The notes beneath the pieces were generated by a model. The model was not told where the DNA came from and ran no database searches. It saw only the letters and a list, made by a program, of their open reading frames with translations. The translations under genes and the position numbers were made by a program. From Flavobacteriaceae bacterium (lineage in GTDB: Bacteria > Bacteroidota > Bacteroidia > Flavobacteriales > Flavobacteriaceae), in contig JASBUG010000041.1 of the NCBI GenBank assembly GCA_030148025.1, positions 124,001 through 188,000 on the forward strand: a stretch of 64,000 bases of DNA. The letters run 5' to 3'. Shown here one piece after another: positions 36,687-46,424 of the stretch. How positions within the stretch are numbered: position 1 is the stretch's first letter; every line of letters begins with the position of its first letter.

Positions 36687-36869
36687 TTATTGTGTCAATG
36701 CTTCACGTTTTGCTTTCTTCTCTTCTTTAATTTCTTTTAAACGTTCCATTAAAGCTCCTCCAATCCAATAAGGAATTACAAAGGTTAATAAAAAGATCAT
36801 CAACCAAAATCCTATGGTTAAAATCGTTAAAAAAGCTAAAAATCCTAAGTATTGATCAAAATCGAACAT
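36687..36869 (-). CDS. Small membrane protein (60 aa)
   Basis: MFDFDQYLGFLAFLTILTIG followed by a second hydrophobic part (WLMIFLLTFVIPYWIGGALM) and a charged Lys/Glu-rich tail (ERLKEIKEEKKAKREALTQ). It has one or two membrane helices with a cytoplasmic basic tail. A full promoter (TTG, 20 bases, TATCTTTG) lies 30 bases upstream and a terminator lies downstream, which supports a real gene. Function unknown. Confidence 0.75.
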   Translation of the reverse strand: MFDFDQYLGFLAFLTILTIGFWLMIFLLTFVIPYWIGGALMERLKEIKEEKKAKREALTQ

Positions 36870-36898
36870 AATGTTGTGGGTCTTTTAAAAATCTCGGA

Positions 36899-36929
36899 CA
36901 AAGATAATGCAACAAAATTTGTTAAACAA
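36899..36929 (-). promoter_or_regulatory. Bacteroidota-type promoter for the 60-residue membrane protein
   Basis: On the minus strand TTG is followed after 20 bases by TATCTTTG, matching both elements; the -7 box is 30 bases before the ATG. Confidence 0.65.
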
Positions 36930-36967
36930 CAGCTATTGCAAGATTTATTAACAGGATATTAAAAAAA

Positions 36968-38287
36968 TTATAATGTTATTTGAGCTCCAACTACAACACC
37001 AAAACTGTTAGCATCTCTATCGCTATGTGTAACACCTGGAGGAAATGGCTGATTAGGATTACTACCACTAATAAAGTTTAATGGTGCAAATCCTTCTGTT
37101 CTAAACAGTTCTACAAATAGTTTTGATGACTTTTTGTATAAACCAGCAAAACCTAAAACCATTTGGTTTTGTCTTTCCCAAGGCGATCCATCGTCACCAG
37201 CTCTAAAATTTGAAAATTCTCCAGAAATAGTATACTTCATATTTCCTTTTTCCTTTAGATCGTATTTTGCTCCAATATCTAAAGACGATACTTTTGAAGC
37301 TTCAAAAACATTTAAAGGAGGTGTTGGATTGTGTGTACCTTCCCAAACTTCTAAAGTTTTTGCAAAACTACCTTGTAAAACAAAATTATTATTAACAGTT
37401 AGCTTTCCATAGTATGTATAAGCAGGGTTATTATTTTTCCCTGGCTCAAAATGCTGTACCGGAAACTCTTGGTTATAAGCACTACCATGTAAATAAGATC
37501 CTCCAAAATAGAAGTTAATATTACTAGATAATCCAAATTCATAATTTGCATCAAAAATAAAATTGTTAAGTCTAGATGGAACATTTGTATCTCTCACTGG
37601 CATATGCATTGCTCTAAATTGAGCACCTCCTTGTACAGCCATAAACTTAGCATGAAAGCCAGCTTTCTTAAATCCTATTTGTGCTCCGTAACCTAATCCA
37701 CCAAAGGCATGCCACATAGTAGAATTAGTAAACGGGCTCACACTTCCGGTTTGCCCAAATGGTGCATCCATTTTACCAATAGCACCATATAAAGGAAACT
37801 TATTTAAATCTCCAAACAGTACAAACCCTTTTCGTAATTGCAATTGATTTCTATTTAGGTCTGTAATTGTTCCCGTTCCAAAACTCTGTTGTGGGTTATA
37901 TAATACTTCAGCATAAGCTGTTAGCCAATTATTTACAGTACCTGTAAATGATACTTGAAATGAATGGATGGCTACTTCACTTACAGTTTTCCCAATTTGG
38001 TTACTCGAAGTAGGATGTCTCATTAAATATCCAAACTTCGAATCGGTATTAGAACTCTGATAATCAAAAATAGAAATTAGAGAGGTTCCTATAACCAAAG
38101 AATTTGTTTTAATATTTTCTTGTTGCTTCTCCTCTAAAAGTACATTAACCTTTCTTAGATCCTGATTTGCCTCAAGCATTTTATACGTAAATCCAGAATT
38201 AAAGGTCACTTGATTAATAGTAGTTTCTGAAGATTGTGCCATTGCATAATTTCCTATAAAAAGAAATAATAGTAATAGTTTTTTCAT
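36968..38287 (-). CDS. Outer-membrane porin-like beta-barrel protein
   Basis: A 439-residue protein from ATG 38287 with a signal peptide (MKKLLLLFLFIGNYAMAQ). A short helical segment with DLRKVNVLLEEKQQENIK follows, then a barrel with many amphipathic strands (for example VSEVAIHSFQVSFTGTVNNW, FYFGGSYLHGSAY) and a C-terminal strand VVVGAQITL typical of outer-membrane proteins. A helix-then-barrel plan is also seen in LbtU-like porins, but I cannot fix the family. The longer frame from 38353 only adds residues ahead of the signal peptide. Confidence 0.75.
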   Translation of the reverse strand: MKKLLLLFLFIGNYAMAQSSETTINQVTFNSGFTYKMLEANQDLRKVNVLLEEKQQENIKTNSLVIGTSLISIFDYQSSNTDSKFGYLMRHPTSSNQIGKTVSEVAIHSFQVSFTGTVNNWLTAYAEVLYNPQQSFGTGTITDLNRNQLQLRKGFVLFGDLNKFPLYGAIGKMDAPFGQTGSVSPFTNSTMWHAFGGLGYGAQIGFKKAGFHAKFMAVQGGAQFRAMHMPVRDTNVPSRLNNFIFDANYEFGLSSNINFYFGGSYLHGSAYNQEFPVQHFEPGKNNNPAYTYYGKLTVNNNFVLQGSFAKTLEVWEGTHNPTPPLNVFEASKVSSLDIGAKYDLKEKGNMKYTISGEFSNFRAGDDGSPWERQNQMVLGFAGLYKKSSKLFVELFRTEGFAPLNFISGSNPNQPFPPGVTHSDRDANSFGVVVGAQITL

Positions 38288-38448
38288 GATTGTTAGGTTT
38301 TTGAGGTCATTTTTTCGGCGGCTAATGTATATAAAAAAAAGACTTTTAAGCATTTAAGAGCCAAACATTCGATGTATGAACAAATTTTTGCTATGAAAAA
38401 ACTAACAAATATCATATTCAAAACCTTTCTAAAAACTGTAACTTTGCA

Positions 38449-38456
38449 ACTTAAAA
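38449..38456 (+). promoter_or_regulatory. -7 box upstream of fumC
   Basis: TAACTTTG, 15 bases before the fumC ATG, matches TAnnTTTG. Confidence 0.5.
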
Positions 38457-38471
38457 TTAATTGTCACTATA

Positions 38472-39869
38472 ATGAGTTACAGAATAGAAAAAGATACCAT
38501 GGGCGAGGTAAAAGTGCCTGCCAACAAGCTTTGGGGCGCACAAACAGAACGCTCAAGAAACAATTTTAAAATTGGAGCTCCAGCTTCAATGCCTCTAGAA
38601 GTAGTTTATGGTTTTGCCTATTTAAAGAAAGCTGCTGCCTTTACTAACTGCGATCTTGGAGTTTTATCTAGTGAAAAGCGCGATCTAATTGCTAATGTTT
38701 GTGATGAAATACTTGAAGGCAAACATGATGAGCAATTTCCTTTGGTGATTTGGCAAACGGGATCTGGAACTCAAAGTAATATGAATGTAAATGAAGTAAT
38801 CGCTAATAGAGCTCATCAAATTGCAGGAAAAACTATTGGAGAAGGTGAAAAAACTATTCAACCAAACGATGATGTAAATAAATCGCAATCATCAAACGAT
38901 ACATTTCCAACAGGAATGCATATAGCGTCTTATAAAAAAGTAGTGGAAAATACTATTCCTGGTGTAAAGCAACTACGTAATACATTGCAAGCAAAAGCAG
39001 AGGCTTTTAAAGATGTGGTAAAAATTGGTAGAACACATTTAATGGATGCTACGCCATTAACCTTAGGGCAAGAGTTTTCTGGATATGTATCGCAATTAGA
39101 TCATGGTCTTAAAGCACTAGAAAATACTTTATTACATTTAAGTGAATTGGCTCTAGGTGGTACAGCTGTAGGTACAGGACTTAACACTCCTGCCGGATAC
39201 GATGTTCTAGTTGCTAAATATATAGCTGAATTCTCAGGGTTACCTTTTATAACAGCAGAAAATAAATTTGAAGCTCTTGCAGCTCATGATGCGATGGTTG
39301 AAACTCATGGTGCTTTAAAGCAATTAGCTGTGTCTTTAAATAAAATTGCAAACGATATTCGTATGATGGCTTCCGGACCACGTAGTGGTATTGGAGAAAT
39401 AATTATTCCAGCAAACGAACCAGGGAGTTCTATTATGCCAGGTAAAGTAAACCCAACTCAATGTGAGGCATTAACTATGGTTTGTGCTCAAGTAATGGGT
39501 AATGATGTTGCGGTAACAGTGGGTGGTACACAAGGACATTATGAGTTAAATGTTTTTAAACCTATGATGGCTGCTAATTTGTTACAATCAGCTCAATTAA
39601 TTGGAGATGCATGTATTAGTTTTGATGAAAATTGTGCTTCAGGAATTGAACCAAATCATGGTGTTATTAAAGAGTTACTTAACAACTCTTTAATGCTTGT
39701 TACAGCCTTAAATACAAAGATTGGTTACTATAAAGCAGCAGAAATTGCTAATACAGCTCACAAAAATGGTACAACACTTCGTGAAGAAGCAATAAATTTA
39801 GGTTATGTTTCTGCCGAAGATTATGATGCATGGGTAAAACCAGAAGATATGGTGGGGAGTTTAAAATAA
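38472..39869 (+). CDS. fumC: Class II fumarate hydratase
   Basis: A 465-residue enzyme of the TCA cycle that interconverts fumarate and L-malate, working as a tetramer. The N-terminal [19 protein letters not shown], the substrate motif [12 protein letters not shown] near 100, the [20 protein letters not shown] region with the catalytic His, and the superfamily signature [15 protein letters not shown] from residue 318 are all intact. It is oxygen-stable and iron-free by family. It is monocistronic, with a -7 box before and a terminator after. Confidence 0.97.
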   Translation: MSYRIEKDTMGEVKVPANKLWGAQTERSRNNFKIGAPASMPLEVVYGFAYLKKAAAFTNCDLGVLSSEKRDLIANVCDEILEGKHDEQFPLVIWQTGSGTQSNMNVNEVIANRAHQIAGKTIGEGEKTIQPNDDVNKSQSSNDTFPTGMHIASYKKVVENTIPGVKQLRNTLQAKAEAFKDVVKIGRTHLMDATPLTLGQEFSGYVSQLDHGLKALENTLLHLSELALGGTAVGTGLNTPAGYDVLVAKYIAEFSGLPFITAENKFEALAAHDAMVETHGALKQLAVSLNKIANDIRMMASGPRSGIGEIIIPANEPGSSIMPGKVNPTQCEALTMVCAQVMGNDVAVTVGGTQGHYELNVFKPMMAANLLQSAQLIGDACISFDENCASGIEPNHGVIKELLNNSLMLVTALNTKIGYYKAAEIANTAHKNGTTLREEAINLGYVSAEDYDAWVKPEDMVGSLK

Positions 39870-39892
39870 ACTATATATCATAAAATCGATCA

Positions 39893-39927
39893 CAAAAAAA
39901 GCAAGTGTTTCCACTTGCTTTTTTTAA
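39893..39927 (+). terminator. Rho-independent terminator
   Basis: AAAAAAAGCAAGTG-TTT-CCACTTGCTTTTTTT, a perfect stem, ending fumC. Confidence 0.87.
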
Positions 39928-40033
39928 TTGGTTAGTTAGCTATTAACCTCTTCTTAGGTATTATGTAAATATGAAGGTATAAATGTATCATTCATTATTT
40001 AAATCTTCATTAACATATGTTTATAAAGAAACG

Positions 40034-40606
40034 TTAATTCAATTTCTTCCTAATTCTACTTAACTGAACAGGTGTAATATTTAAGAAAGAGGCTATCTGA
40101 AATTGCGGAATTAAATCATCAATATTAGGAATACGCTCTCTTAATTTTAAATAACGTTGTGTAGCATCCATAGACATAAGTTCTAAACTTCTTCTTTCAT
40201 ACTCCATGAATACATTCTCTAATACCTTGATATATAAATTTGCTATTTGAGTATTTACCTTGCATAAATCCATAAACTTTCCAAAGTCAATTTCAAATAC
40301 CTTACACTCTGTTAATGTTTCGTAAGTTAGTTTTGATGGTTTATTTGTAATTATACCTGTTAACGGTCCTACAAATGCCATTGGTGTAAATATTTTTTTA
40401 TTGTATTGTTTTCCTGATTCAGCATCTATATAAGCACGCATTAAACCAGTAAGCAATAAACATATACGTTTTGTTGGCACCTCCCCTTCTTTAGCAATAG
40501 CTGTGTTCTTTTCTAATAACCTAAAAGTTGATATTTTCTGCAATTCAACAAAAGTTTCATCATCAATAGGCGTTATAGTTCTGAGGTATTCGAGATTACG
40601 ATTCAT
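40034..40606 (-). CDS. Crp/Fnr-family transcriptional regulator
   Basis: A 190-residue protein with a cyclic-nucleotide-binding-like jelly roll (about 25-120, AIAKEGEVPTKRICLLLTGL) and a C-terminal helix-turn-helix of the type seen in Bacteroidota Crp proteins (RIPNIDDLIPQFQIASFLN followed by ITPVQLSRIRKKLN). There are no cysteines for an FNR iron-sulfur cluster. It starts 8 bases after the racemase gene on the same strand. Effector unknown. Confidence 0.88.
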   Translation of the reverse strand: MNRNLEYLRTITPIDDETFVELQKISTFRLLEKNTAIAKEGEVPTKRICLLLTGLMRAYIDAESGKQYNKKIFTPMAFVGPLTGIITNKPSKLTYETLTECKVFEIDFGKFMDLCKVNTQIANLYIKVLENVFMEYERRSLELMSMDATQRYLKLRERIPNIDDLIPQFQIASFLNITPVQLSRIRKKLN

Positions 40607-40613
40607 GGATAAA

Positions 40614-41303
40614 TTAAATTATGGCGCTATTAAATGCAGTTGTGGCGTGAATAGTTGTAGTATCGAATACAGGAACAACTACATCTTTTTGTGTAATTAG
40701 TAAAGGGATTTCTGTGCAGCCCAAAATAATACCTTGGGCTCCTTCATTAATTAATTTATTAATTATCTGTAAATAGGCTTGTTTAGAAATTTCTTTTATC
40801 TCTCCTTTTGCAAGTTCTGTATATATAACATTATGTATAACATTTCTATCATCCGTATTAGGAATTATTGTTTCTATACCATGTTCCCTTAAAATATTTT
40901 TAAAGAAATCCTTTTCCATGGTATATCGCGTTCCTAGTAAGGCTACTTTATTGATCTTATGACCTAAAATATAACCTGCCGTTGCTTCTGCTATATGAAT
41001 TACAGGAATTCCAACAACGCGTCTAATAGCATCAATAGATAAATGCATAGTATTAGCACAAATAACAATAATATTTGCACCTGCTTTTTCCAGACTTAAA
41101 CCTGCATCAGCCATAATATCATCCAGCATATTCCAGTTGCCTTCAGCCTGTAACCTTGAAATAACACCAAAGTCTAGCGAGTTAATAAGTGTTTTGCAAG
41201 AATGAACCCCTCCAAAATGGTTATTCGCTAGATCATTCAATATTTGATAATAAAGAACCGTAGATTGCGGTGTAATCCCTCCAATTAATCCAATAGTTTT
41301 CAT
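40614..41303 (-). CDS. Aspartate/glutamate racemase family protein
   Basis: A 229-residue enzyme from ATG 41303 (MKTIGLIGGITPQSTVLYYQ, the family start). The two catalytic cysteines of the fold are visible in VICANTMH (about residue 83) and LGCTEIPLL (about 194). It would act as a cofactor-independent amino-acid racemase, most like aspartate racemase or broad-specificity YgeA. It lies upstream of the Crp-like regulator and divergent from hutI. Confidence 0.88.
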   Translation of the reverse strand: MKTIGLIGGITPQSTVLYYQILNDLANNHFGGVHSCKTLINSLDFGVISRLQAEGNWNMLDDIMADAGLSLEKAGANIIVICANTMHLSIDAIRRVVGIPVIHIAEATAGYILGHKINKVALLGTRYTMEKDFFKNILREHGIETIIPNTDDRNVIHNVIYTELAKGEIKEISKQAYLQIINKLINEGAQGIILGCTEIPLLITQKDVVVPVFDTTTIHATTAFNSAII

Positions 41304-41443
41304 TTTTATTAGTTGCTTATTACAACTTTTATAATTTAAAACAGTCAATTTTTTCTTTTAAACAACTATTTTAAAAGTGGGTGACTGTGGGTTGATAATT
41401 TGTTCTAAATTTATAGCTTTAATTGCATATTACAAAGTTTATC

Positions 41444-42682
41444 ATGAGGACACTGATAATCAACATAAAAGAACTGATTCAGGTTAGAGATTCACACATT
41501 AAAAAGGTCTCTGGAAAAGAAATGTCAGTCCTTCCAACCATTAAAAATGCCTTTTTATTTATAAAAGATGGATTCATAGAAGATTATGGAGACATGGCCA
41601 ATTTGCCAAAACTAAATGCCGATAATACGATTGATGCAAATGGTAAAATGGTATTGCCTTGTTGGTGTGACTCCCATACACATATTGTTTATGCCGGAAA
41701 TCGTGAACAAGAATTTGTTGATAGAATAAATGGTTTGAGCTATGAAGAGATTGCAAATCGTGGAGGTGGTATATTAAATTCTGCAAAGACACTACAAAAT
41801 ACTAGTGAAGAAGATTTGTATCAACAGTCAATAGATCGTGTACAAGATGTTATGAGATTAGGTACAGGAGCCTTGGAAATAAAATCTGGTTACGGGCTTA
41901 CAACAGACGCAGAAATTAAAATGCTACGTGTCGCAAAACGTATTCAAAAAGAATTTCCTGTGCAGGTAAAAACAACATTTTTAGGCGCTCATGCACTACC
42001 TTTGGAATATAAGAACAATAAGGAAGGCTATCTAGATTTGATAATCAATGAAATGTTACCTCAAGTAGCCGATGAACAACTAGCCGACTATATTGATATT
42101 TTTTGTGAAAAAGGATATTTTTCTTTAGAGGATACTTCTAAAATATTAACAGCTGGCAAACAATATGGGCTGACAGCAAAAATACATGTCAATCAATTTA
42201 ATGCCTTTGGAGGTGTAGCTTTAGGTGTACAGTTTGGAGCTTTGTCTGTAGATCATTTAGAAGAATTGAACCAAGAAGATATTGACGCTCTAAAAAACAG
42301 TAATACCATGCCAGTAGCGCTGCCTTCTTGCTCTTATTTTTTAAGCATTCCATATACACCTGCACGCCGAATTATTGATGCTGGTTTACCATTGACCTTA
42401 GCAACCGACTATAATCCAGGTTCTACACCGAGTGGAAATATGAATTTTGTGGTTAGTACAGCTTGTATTAAAATGAAAATGACACCAGAAGAAGCTATTA
42501 ATGCAGCAACAATTAATGGTGCTTATGCTATGGGGTTATCTGACATCTGCGGAAGCATAACCATTGGAAAAAAAGCTAATATCATTATTACAAAAGAAGT
42601 TCCTAGTTATAACTATTTACCCTATGCCTTTGGAAATAATCATATAGATAAGGTATTAATAAACGGAATTGAAGTTGAATAA
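41444..42682 (+). CDS. hutI: Imidazolonepropionase
   Basis: A 412-residue amidohydrolase of histidine breakdown that opens 4-imidazolone-5-propanoate to N-formimidoyl-glutamate. The metal motif H78-x-H80 (CDSHTHIVYAGNRE), the family stretch NGLSYEEIANRGGGILNSA, AKIHVNQFNAFGG and DYNPGSTPSGNM are all present. ATG 41444 (MRTLIINIKELIQVRD) fits the family start better than the frame opening 21 bases earlier. hutG follows about 1 kb later, separated by a gene on the other strand; hutH and hutU are not in the window. Confidence 0.95.
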   Translation: MRTLIINIKELIQVRDSHIKKVSGKEMSVLPTIKNAFLFIKDGFIEDYGDMANLPKLNADNTIDANGKMVLPCWCDSHTHIVYAGNREQEFVDRINGLSYEEIANRGGGILNSAKTLQNTSEEDLYQQSIDRVQDVMRLGTGALEIKSGYGLTTDAEIKMLRVAKRIQKEFPVQVKTTFLGAHALPLEYKNNKEGYLDLIINEMLPQVADEQLADYIDIFCEKGYFSLEDTSKILTAGKQYGLTAKIHVNQFNAFGGVALGVQFGALSVDHLEELNQEDIDALKNSNTMPVALPSCSYFLSIPYTPARRIIDAGLPLTLATDYNPGSTPSGNMNFVVSTACIKMKMTPEEAINAATINGAYAMGLSDICGSITIGKKANIIITKEVPSYNYLPYAFGNNHIDKVLINGIEVE

Positions 42683-42717
42683 AAAAAGCCTTGAGTTAAA
42701 ACTCAAGGCTTTTTTTA
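42681..42717. terminator. Bidirectional Rho-independent terminator
   Basis: AAAAAAAGCCTTGAGT-TAAA-ACTCAAGGCTTTTTTT, a perfect stem between hutI and the convergent coiled-coil gene. Confidence 0.88.
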
Positions 42718-42732
42718 TCTATTAATCTATTT

Positions 42733-43623
42733 TTATTTCAACTCAAACTCTGTTGTAGACACCAAAGATTTTTGATCAAATACATTTACAACATAACGCC
42801 CTTTTTCAAACTTACTAGCACCTCTAGCTTCAATAAATTCACAAATGTCAAGGTTTCTTGACTCGTAGTTAAACTTGCTTATCAAACTATAGTTCAACAT
42901 TACGTTATCAAATTGAATTTGCTCATTTAAGCCTAATACATTACTCTGTGGATCTAGTACCTGAACAAAGAATTCTTTATCTCCAGCTTCAACCAAATTG
43001 TTTTTTGCAACTGTATAACATACTCTAATCTTATCGGCTCTTCGTGCTCTTTCTGTTGGAATTAATTTTCCAGATGTACGAACAATTACTCCAAATCCTT
43101 TTAACCCAGTTGTAGAAAGAACTGCTGCATTTTCAACAATATCAGCCAATTCAGAATTTTGCACTAATAAAGAGTCATTAAAAGTATTACTAGCAGCTAA
43201 CTCAACTTTTGTGCTATCAAGTGACGATGCTAATAATACATTCTCAACTTTTAGAGAATCGTTTTCAGCTAAAATAACATCCATTTCTTGTTGAAGTGCC
43301 AAGAATTTTTTCTTGTACCTCCATAAGCTTCGAACGCTATTTTCAGATATTTTTAAAGAATCCATTAATCCTTTAATACGCTCTCTGGCTTCAACTAGCT
43401 TTTGATTAGCAACTTCATTCTCGCCAATAGCAACATCAAATTGAGCAGCCATATTATTCAAATCTTTTAGTACAAGTGCTTTTTCTTCTGTTAATTGTTT
43501 TTCTGTTTCAGCACTTTCATTGTATAATGAGTAGGTATAAAATGCTGTTCCTACTAATAATAATACTGCGATGCTCAAAATTACTTTTAAACTTCTGTTA
43601 TTGCTTGCAGCTTGGTTTTCCAT
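42733..43623 (-). CDS. Membrane-anchored coiled-coil protein of unknown function
   Basis: A 296-residue protein with one N-terminal membrane helix (LKVILSIAVLLLVGTAFYTY), then about 130 residues of heptad-like coiled coil (EKQLTEEKALVLKDLNNMAA onward), and a C-terminal domain of some 120 residues with beta character (KIRVCYTVAKNNLVEAGDKE). It probably faces the periplasm. It lies inside the hut locus on the opposite strand; a link to histidine use is not suggested by the sequence. Confidence 0.75.
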   Translation of the reverse strand: MENQAASNNRSLKVILSIAVLLLVGTAFYTYSLYNESAETEKQLTEEKALVLKDLNNMAAQFDVAIGENEVANQKLVEARERIKGLMDSLKISENSVRSLWRYKKKFLALQQEMDVILAENDSLKVENVLLASSLDSTKVELAASNTFNDSLLVQNSELADIVENAAVLSTTGLKGFGVIVRTSGKLIPTERARRADKIRVCYTVAKNNLVEAGDKEFFVQVLDPQSNVLGLNEQIQFDNVMLNYSLISKFNYESRNLDICEFIEARGASKFEKGRYVVNVFDQKSLVSTTEFELK

Positions 43624-43741
43624 AATTATTAATTTGTTTGTTAAACGGTCTTTTTTAATCTAAATTTTATAATCTCTTAATAATATTGTTGAGCTTAAAT
43701 AATTGTACTTTTACCACCTAAAATTAATGATTTAGTTTTCT

Positions 43742-44764
43742 ATGAACAAACTCATTCTATTTACCGATAGCGATAGAAAAAAGTTAGTGACTAAAGAATC
43801 TGGTGATTCTAAATTTGGTAATCATGTCCAACTAATTACTCAATCTTGCAATATATACGACGAGTTAAAAAATTTGGATGTCGACTTTGTTTTATTTGGT
43901 ATCCCTGAAGACATAGGTGTTTTTGCTAATCACGGAGTACGAGGGGCTTCAACAGCTTGGAAGCATGTAGTAAAAGTTTTGTTAAATACACAAAATAACC
44001 AGTTTACTAATCCTCTAAAGTTAGCCATTCTGGGGCATTTAGATTTTTCTGAGGAAATAGAAGCTTGTGCTCTGCTTGACCAAAATAAGGCATCAGATAT
44101 CAAAAAAGCACGAAAAATAGTTGAAACCATAGATCAGCATGTAACACATTTGGTTCATGATATAGTAAAAGCGGGAAAAAAACCTATTATTATTGGTGGT
44201 GGCCATAATAATGCCTATGGTGCCATAAAAGGAGCATCCCTTGCATTAAAAGCTCCTATAAATGCAATAAACCTTGATGCTCATACCGATTTTAGAGCCG
44301 AAGAAGGCCGTCATAGCGGTAATGCGTTTTCGTATGCATTTGCAGAAGGGTTTCTTGAAAAATACTTTGTGTTTGGTGTTCATGAAAACTATATGCTACA
44401 ACATGTTTTAGAAACAATTGAAAAGCTCAAAAAACATATCGCTTATAACTCGTTTGAAGATTTAATAATTAGAAAAAAACTTAAATTCAAATCAGAATGT
44501 AAACGAGCGCTATCGTTTGTATCAAATACATCATTTGGTATTGAAATAGATTGTGATGCTATTGAAAATATGGCCAGCAGCGCCATGACACCAACTGGGT
44601 TTAGTGCTAATAAAACAAGAGAGTTTTTACACTTTTTCGCGTCACATAAAAATGCTACATACCTTCATATTTGCGAAGCCGCTCCTGTATTAGCTCCTAA
44701 AAAGAGAACTACATTAAGTGCTAAACTTATCTCCTATTTAATTACAGATTTTATGAAAGCATAA
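43742..44764 (+). CDS. hutG: Formimidoylglutamase (arginase family)
   Basis: A 340-residue ureohydrolase-fold enzyme. The binuclear manganese motifs can be read: GGGHNNAYG, NLDAHTDFR with D-x-H-x-D, and EIDCDAIE. In the hut pathway it splits N-formimidoyl-glutamate into glutamate and formamide. The histidine context (hutI 1 kb upstream on the same strand, MarR-GNAT fusion just after) favours this over arginase or agmatinase. The N-terminal 60 residues (FGNHVQLITQ) are typical of the Bacteroidota HutG-like branch. Confidence 0.87.
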   Translation: MNKLILFTDSDRKKLVTKESGDSKFGNHVQLITQSCNIYDELKNLDVDFVLFGIPEDIGVFANHGVRGASTAWKHVVKVLLNTQNNQFTNPLKLAILGHLDFSEEIEACALLDQNKASDIKKARKIVETIDQHVTHLVHDIVKAGKKPIIIGGGHNNAYGAIKGASLALKAPINAINLDAHTDFRAEEGRHSGNAFSYAFAEGFLEKYFVFGVHENYMLQHVLETIEKLKKHIAYNSFEDLIIRKKLKFKSECKRALSFVSNTSFGIEIDCDAIENMASSAMTPTGFSANKTREFLHFFASHKNATYLHICEAAPVLAPKKRTTLSAKLISYLITDFMKA

Positions 44765-44832
44765 GTTTCAAATTTGTGAGATTCAATAATAATCAATAAT
44801 TTTACATAAGTGCTTATATAATTAATAATATT

Positions 44833-45783
44833 ATGGATAGTTTAACAGGATTGGGAGAAATAGGCTTAGGGTCAAGATTGAAACGGCTCAGTGATAATAT
44901 GATGCGTGAAATACAATTAGTATACGACTATTTTAATATAGATTTTGATCCATACCTCTTCCCTATTATAAAGGTAATAAGCCATTGCGATGGTATAACA
45001 AACTCTAGTATAAAAGAAAAACTAAACTTAACCCAACCCGCCATCACACAAGCGATTAACAAGCTACAAAAAAAACAATTAATTGAAATTAAACTAGATA
45101 CTATAGACAAGCGTAAAAAAATAATAAAGTTATCTATTCATGGATTAGATGTTGTGAATAAAATGAAGCCTTTATGGCATGTCATGGACAATGTTGTAAA
45201 ACGGCACACAAATTTTACAACAAATTCTCTTATAGAACATATAAACAAATTTGAACATGCCATTGCTCAGGAATCCTTGAGCGCTACTATAATTAATGAA
45301 GCCAAATTAAAAATGAGAAGCAGTATAGAAATATTAGAATTTGACAACAAGTATTCACAAGATTTTTACAACTTAAATATAGAGTGGTTAAAAGCATTCT
45401 TTGTGGTTGAGCCTTATGATGAAGAAGTATTAAGCAAGCCAAACACATACATTATAGACAAAGGCGGACATATATTTTTTGCAAAACTTAACGACAAGGT
45501 CGTAGGTACAGTAGCACTAATGCCTACAGAGAATAAAGGGATTTATGAGCTTACAAAAATGGCAGTTTCTCCAGAACATAGAGGGTTAAAAATAGGTCAG
45601 AAACTCATGCAACATTGTATCTCTTTTGCTAAATCTAATAGTTTTAAAGGACTTATGCTTTATTCTAGTACCAAGTTAGAAAATGCCCTTTACATCTATA
45701 GAAAATACGGATTTGTAGATATTCCTGTTGAACCTGATAGCCCATATATTAGAAGCGATGTTAAAATGGAACTTAACTTTTAA
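44833..45783 (+). CDS. MarR-type regulator fused to GNAT acetyltransferase
   Basis: A 316-residue two-domain protein. Residues 1-145 are a MarR winged helix (KLNLTQPAITQAINKLQKKQ as recognition part, DKRKKIIKLS as wing). Residues about 165-316 are a GNAT domain with the acetyl-CoA loop in VSPEHRGLKIGQKLM (Q/R-x-x-G-x-G-like) and the closing YRKYGFVDIP. It follows hutG by 68 bases on the same strand. Such fusions may sense or modify a small amine; regulation of hutG is an inference from position. Confidence 0.88.
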   Translation: MDSLTGLGEIGLGSRLKRLSDNMMREIQLVYDYFNIDFDPYLFPIIKVISHCDGITNSSIKEKLNLTQPAITQAINKLQKKQLIEIKLDTIDKRKKIIKLSIHGLDVVNKMKPLWHVMDNVVKRHTNFTTNSLIEHINKFEHAIAQESLSATIINEAKLKMRSSIEILEFDNKYSQDFYNLNIEWLKAFFVVEPYDEEVLSKPNTYIIDKGGHIFFAKLNDKVVGTVALMPTENKGIYELTKMAVSPEHRGLKIGQKLMQHCISFAKSNSFKGLMLYSSTKLENALYIYRKYGFVDIPVEPDSPYIRSDVKMELNF

Positions 45784-45837
45784 TAAAAATTGATGTAACG
45801 TTTTACCAATAGGCTCGTCGTATTGGAAACTAAAGTT

Positions 45838-46413
45838 ATGTCAACCAAATTGCAACACATTTTAAAATGGTTTTGGATAAGCTGTATTACAGCTTGTGTT
45901 GCTATATATATAATCGATCCATCTATTTTCTCTAATGAAGCTATTGCTGATTTTGTCGCAAAATTTGGTGGATATGCCTGGGGCACCTATTTTTTAATTC
46001 ATCTGCTTAGAGGTTTTGTTCTGCTTCCTAGTACACCTTTGATCTTTGCTGGAGTTATTTTATTTCCAAACGATCTTTTTTGGGTATTAGTTGTTTCATT
46101 ACTGGGAATTGTTAGTTCTTCACTGCTAATCTACTATTGTTCTGATAAATTGGGCTTTGGAAAATTTTTCAAGAAAGACAATAATAAAATAAGTCTGGTA
46201 GAAGAAAAACTTTCAGGAAAACATGGGTTCTTTTACATTTTATTTTGGTCATTTCTACCCATTGTTCCAACCGATGTTATTTGTTATGTATCTGGGGCAT
46301 TACGCGTTAAACTTCCTGTGTTTATAGGGTCTTTGTTCTTAGGTGAATTGGTGTTGTGCTCTATCTATATTTTTGGAGCTGGGTTCTTTTTGGGGAATAT
46401 TATCAACTTTTAA
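45838..46413 (+). CDS. TVP38/TMEM64 (VTT, DedA-like) membrane protein
   Basis: A 191-residue protein from ATG 45838 with about five hydrophobic helices and the VTT-domain signature: LLRGFVLLPSTPLIFAGVIL (the LP-x-x-P/re-entrant type start), then FWSFLPIVPTDVICYVSGA, the F-PIVP-D element, and a C-terminal GAGFFLG helix. Family members take part in lipid scrambling or transport. It stands downstream of the MarR-GNAT gene; a functional link is not clear. Confidence 0.82.
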   Translation: MSTKLQHILKWFWISCITACVAIYIIDPSIFSNEAIADFVAKFGGYAWGTYFLIHLLRGFVLLPSTPLIFAGVILFPNDLFWVLVVSLLGIVSSSLLIYYCSDKLGFGKFFKKDNNKISLVEEKLSGKHGFFYILFWSFLPIVPTDVICYVSGALRVKLPVFIGSLFLGELVLCSIYIFGAGFFLGNIINF

Positions 46414-46424
46414 CAATGCTTCAT

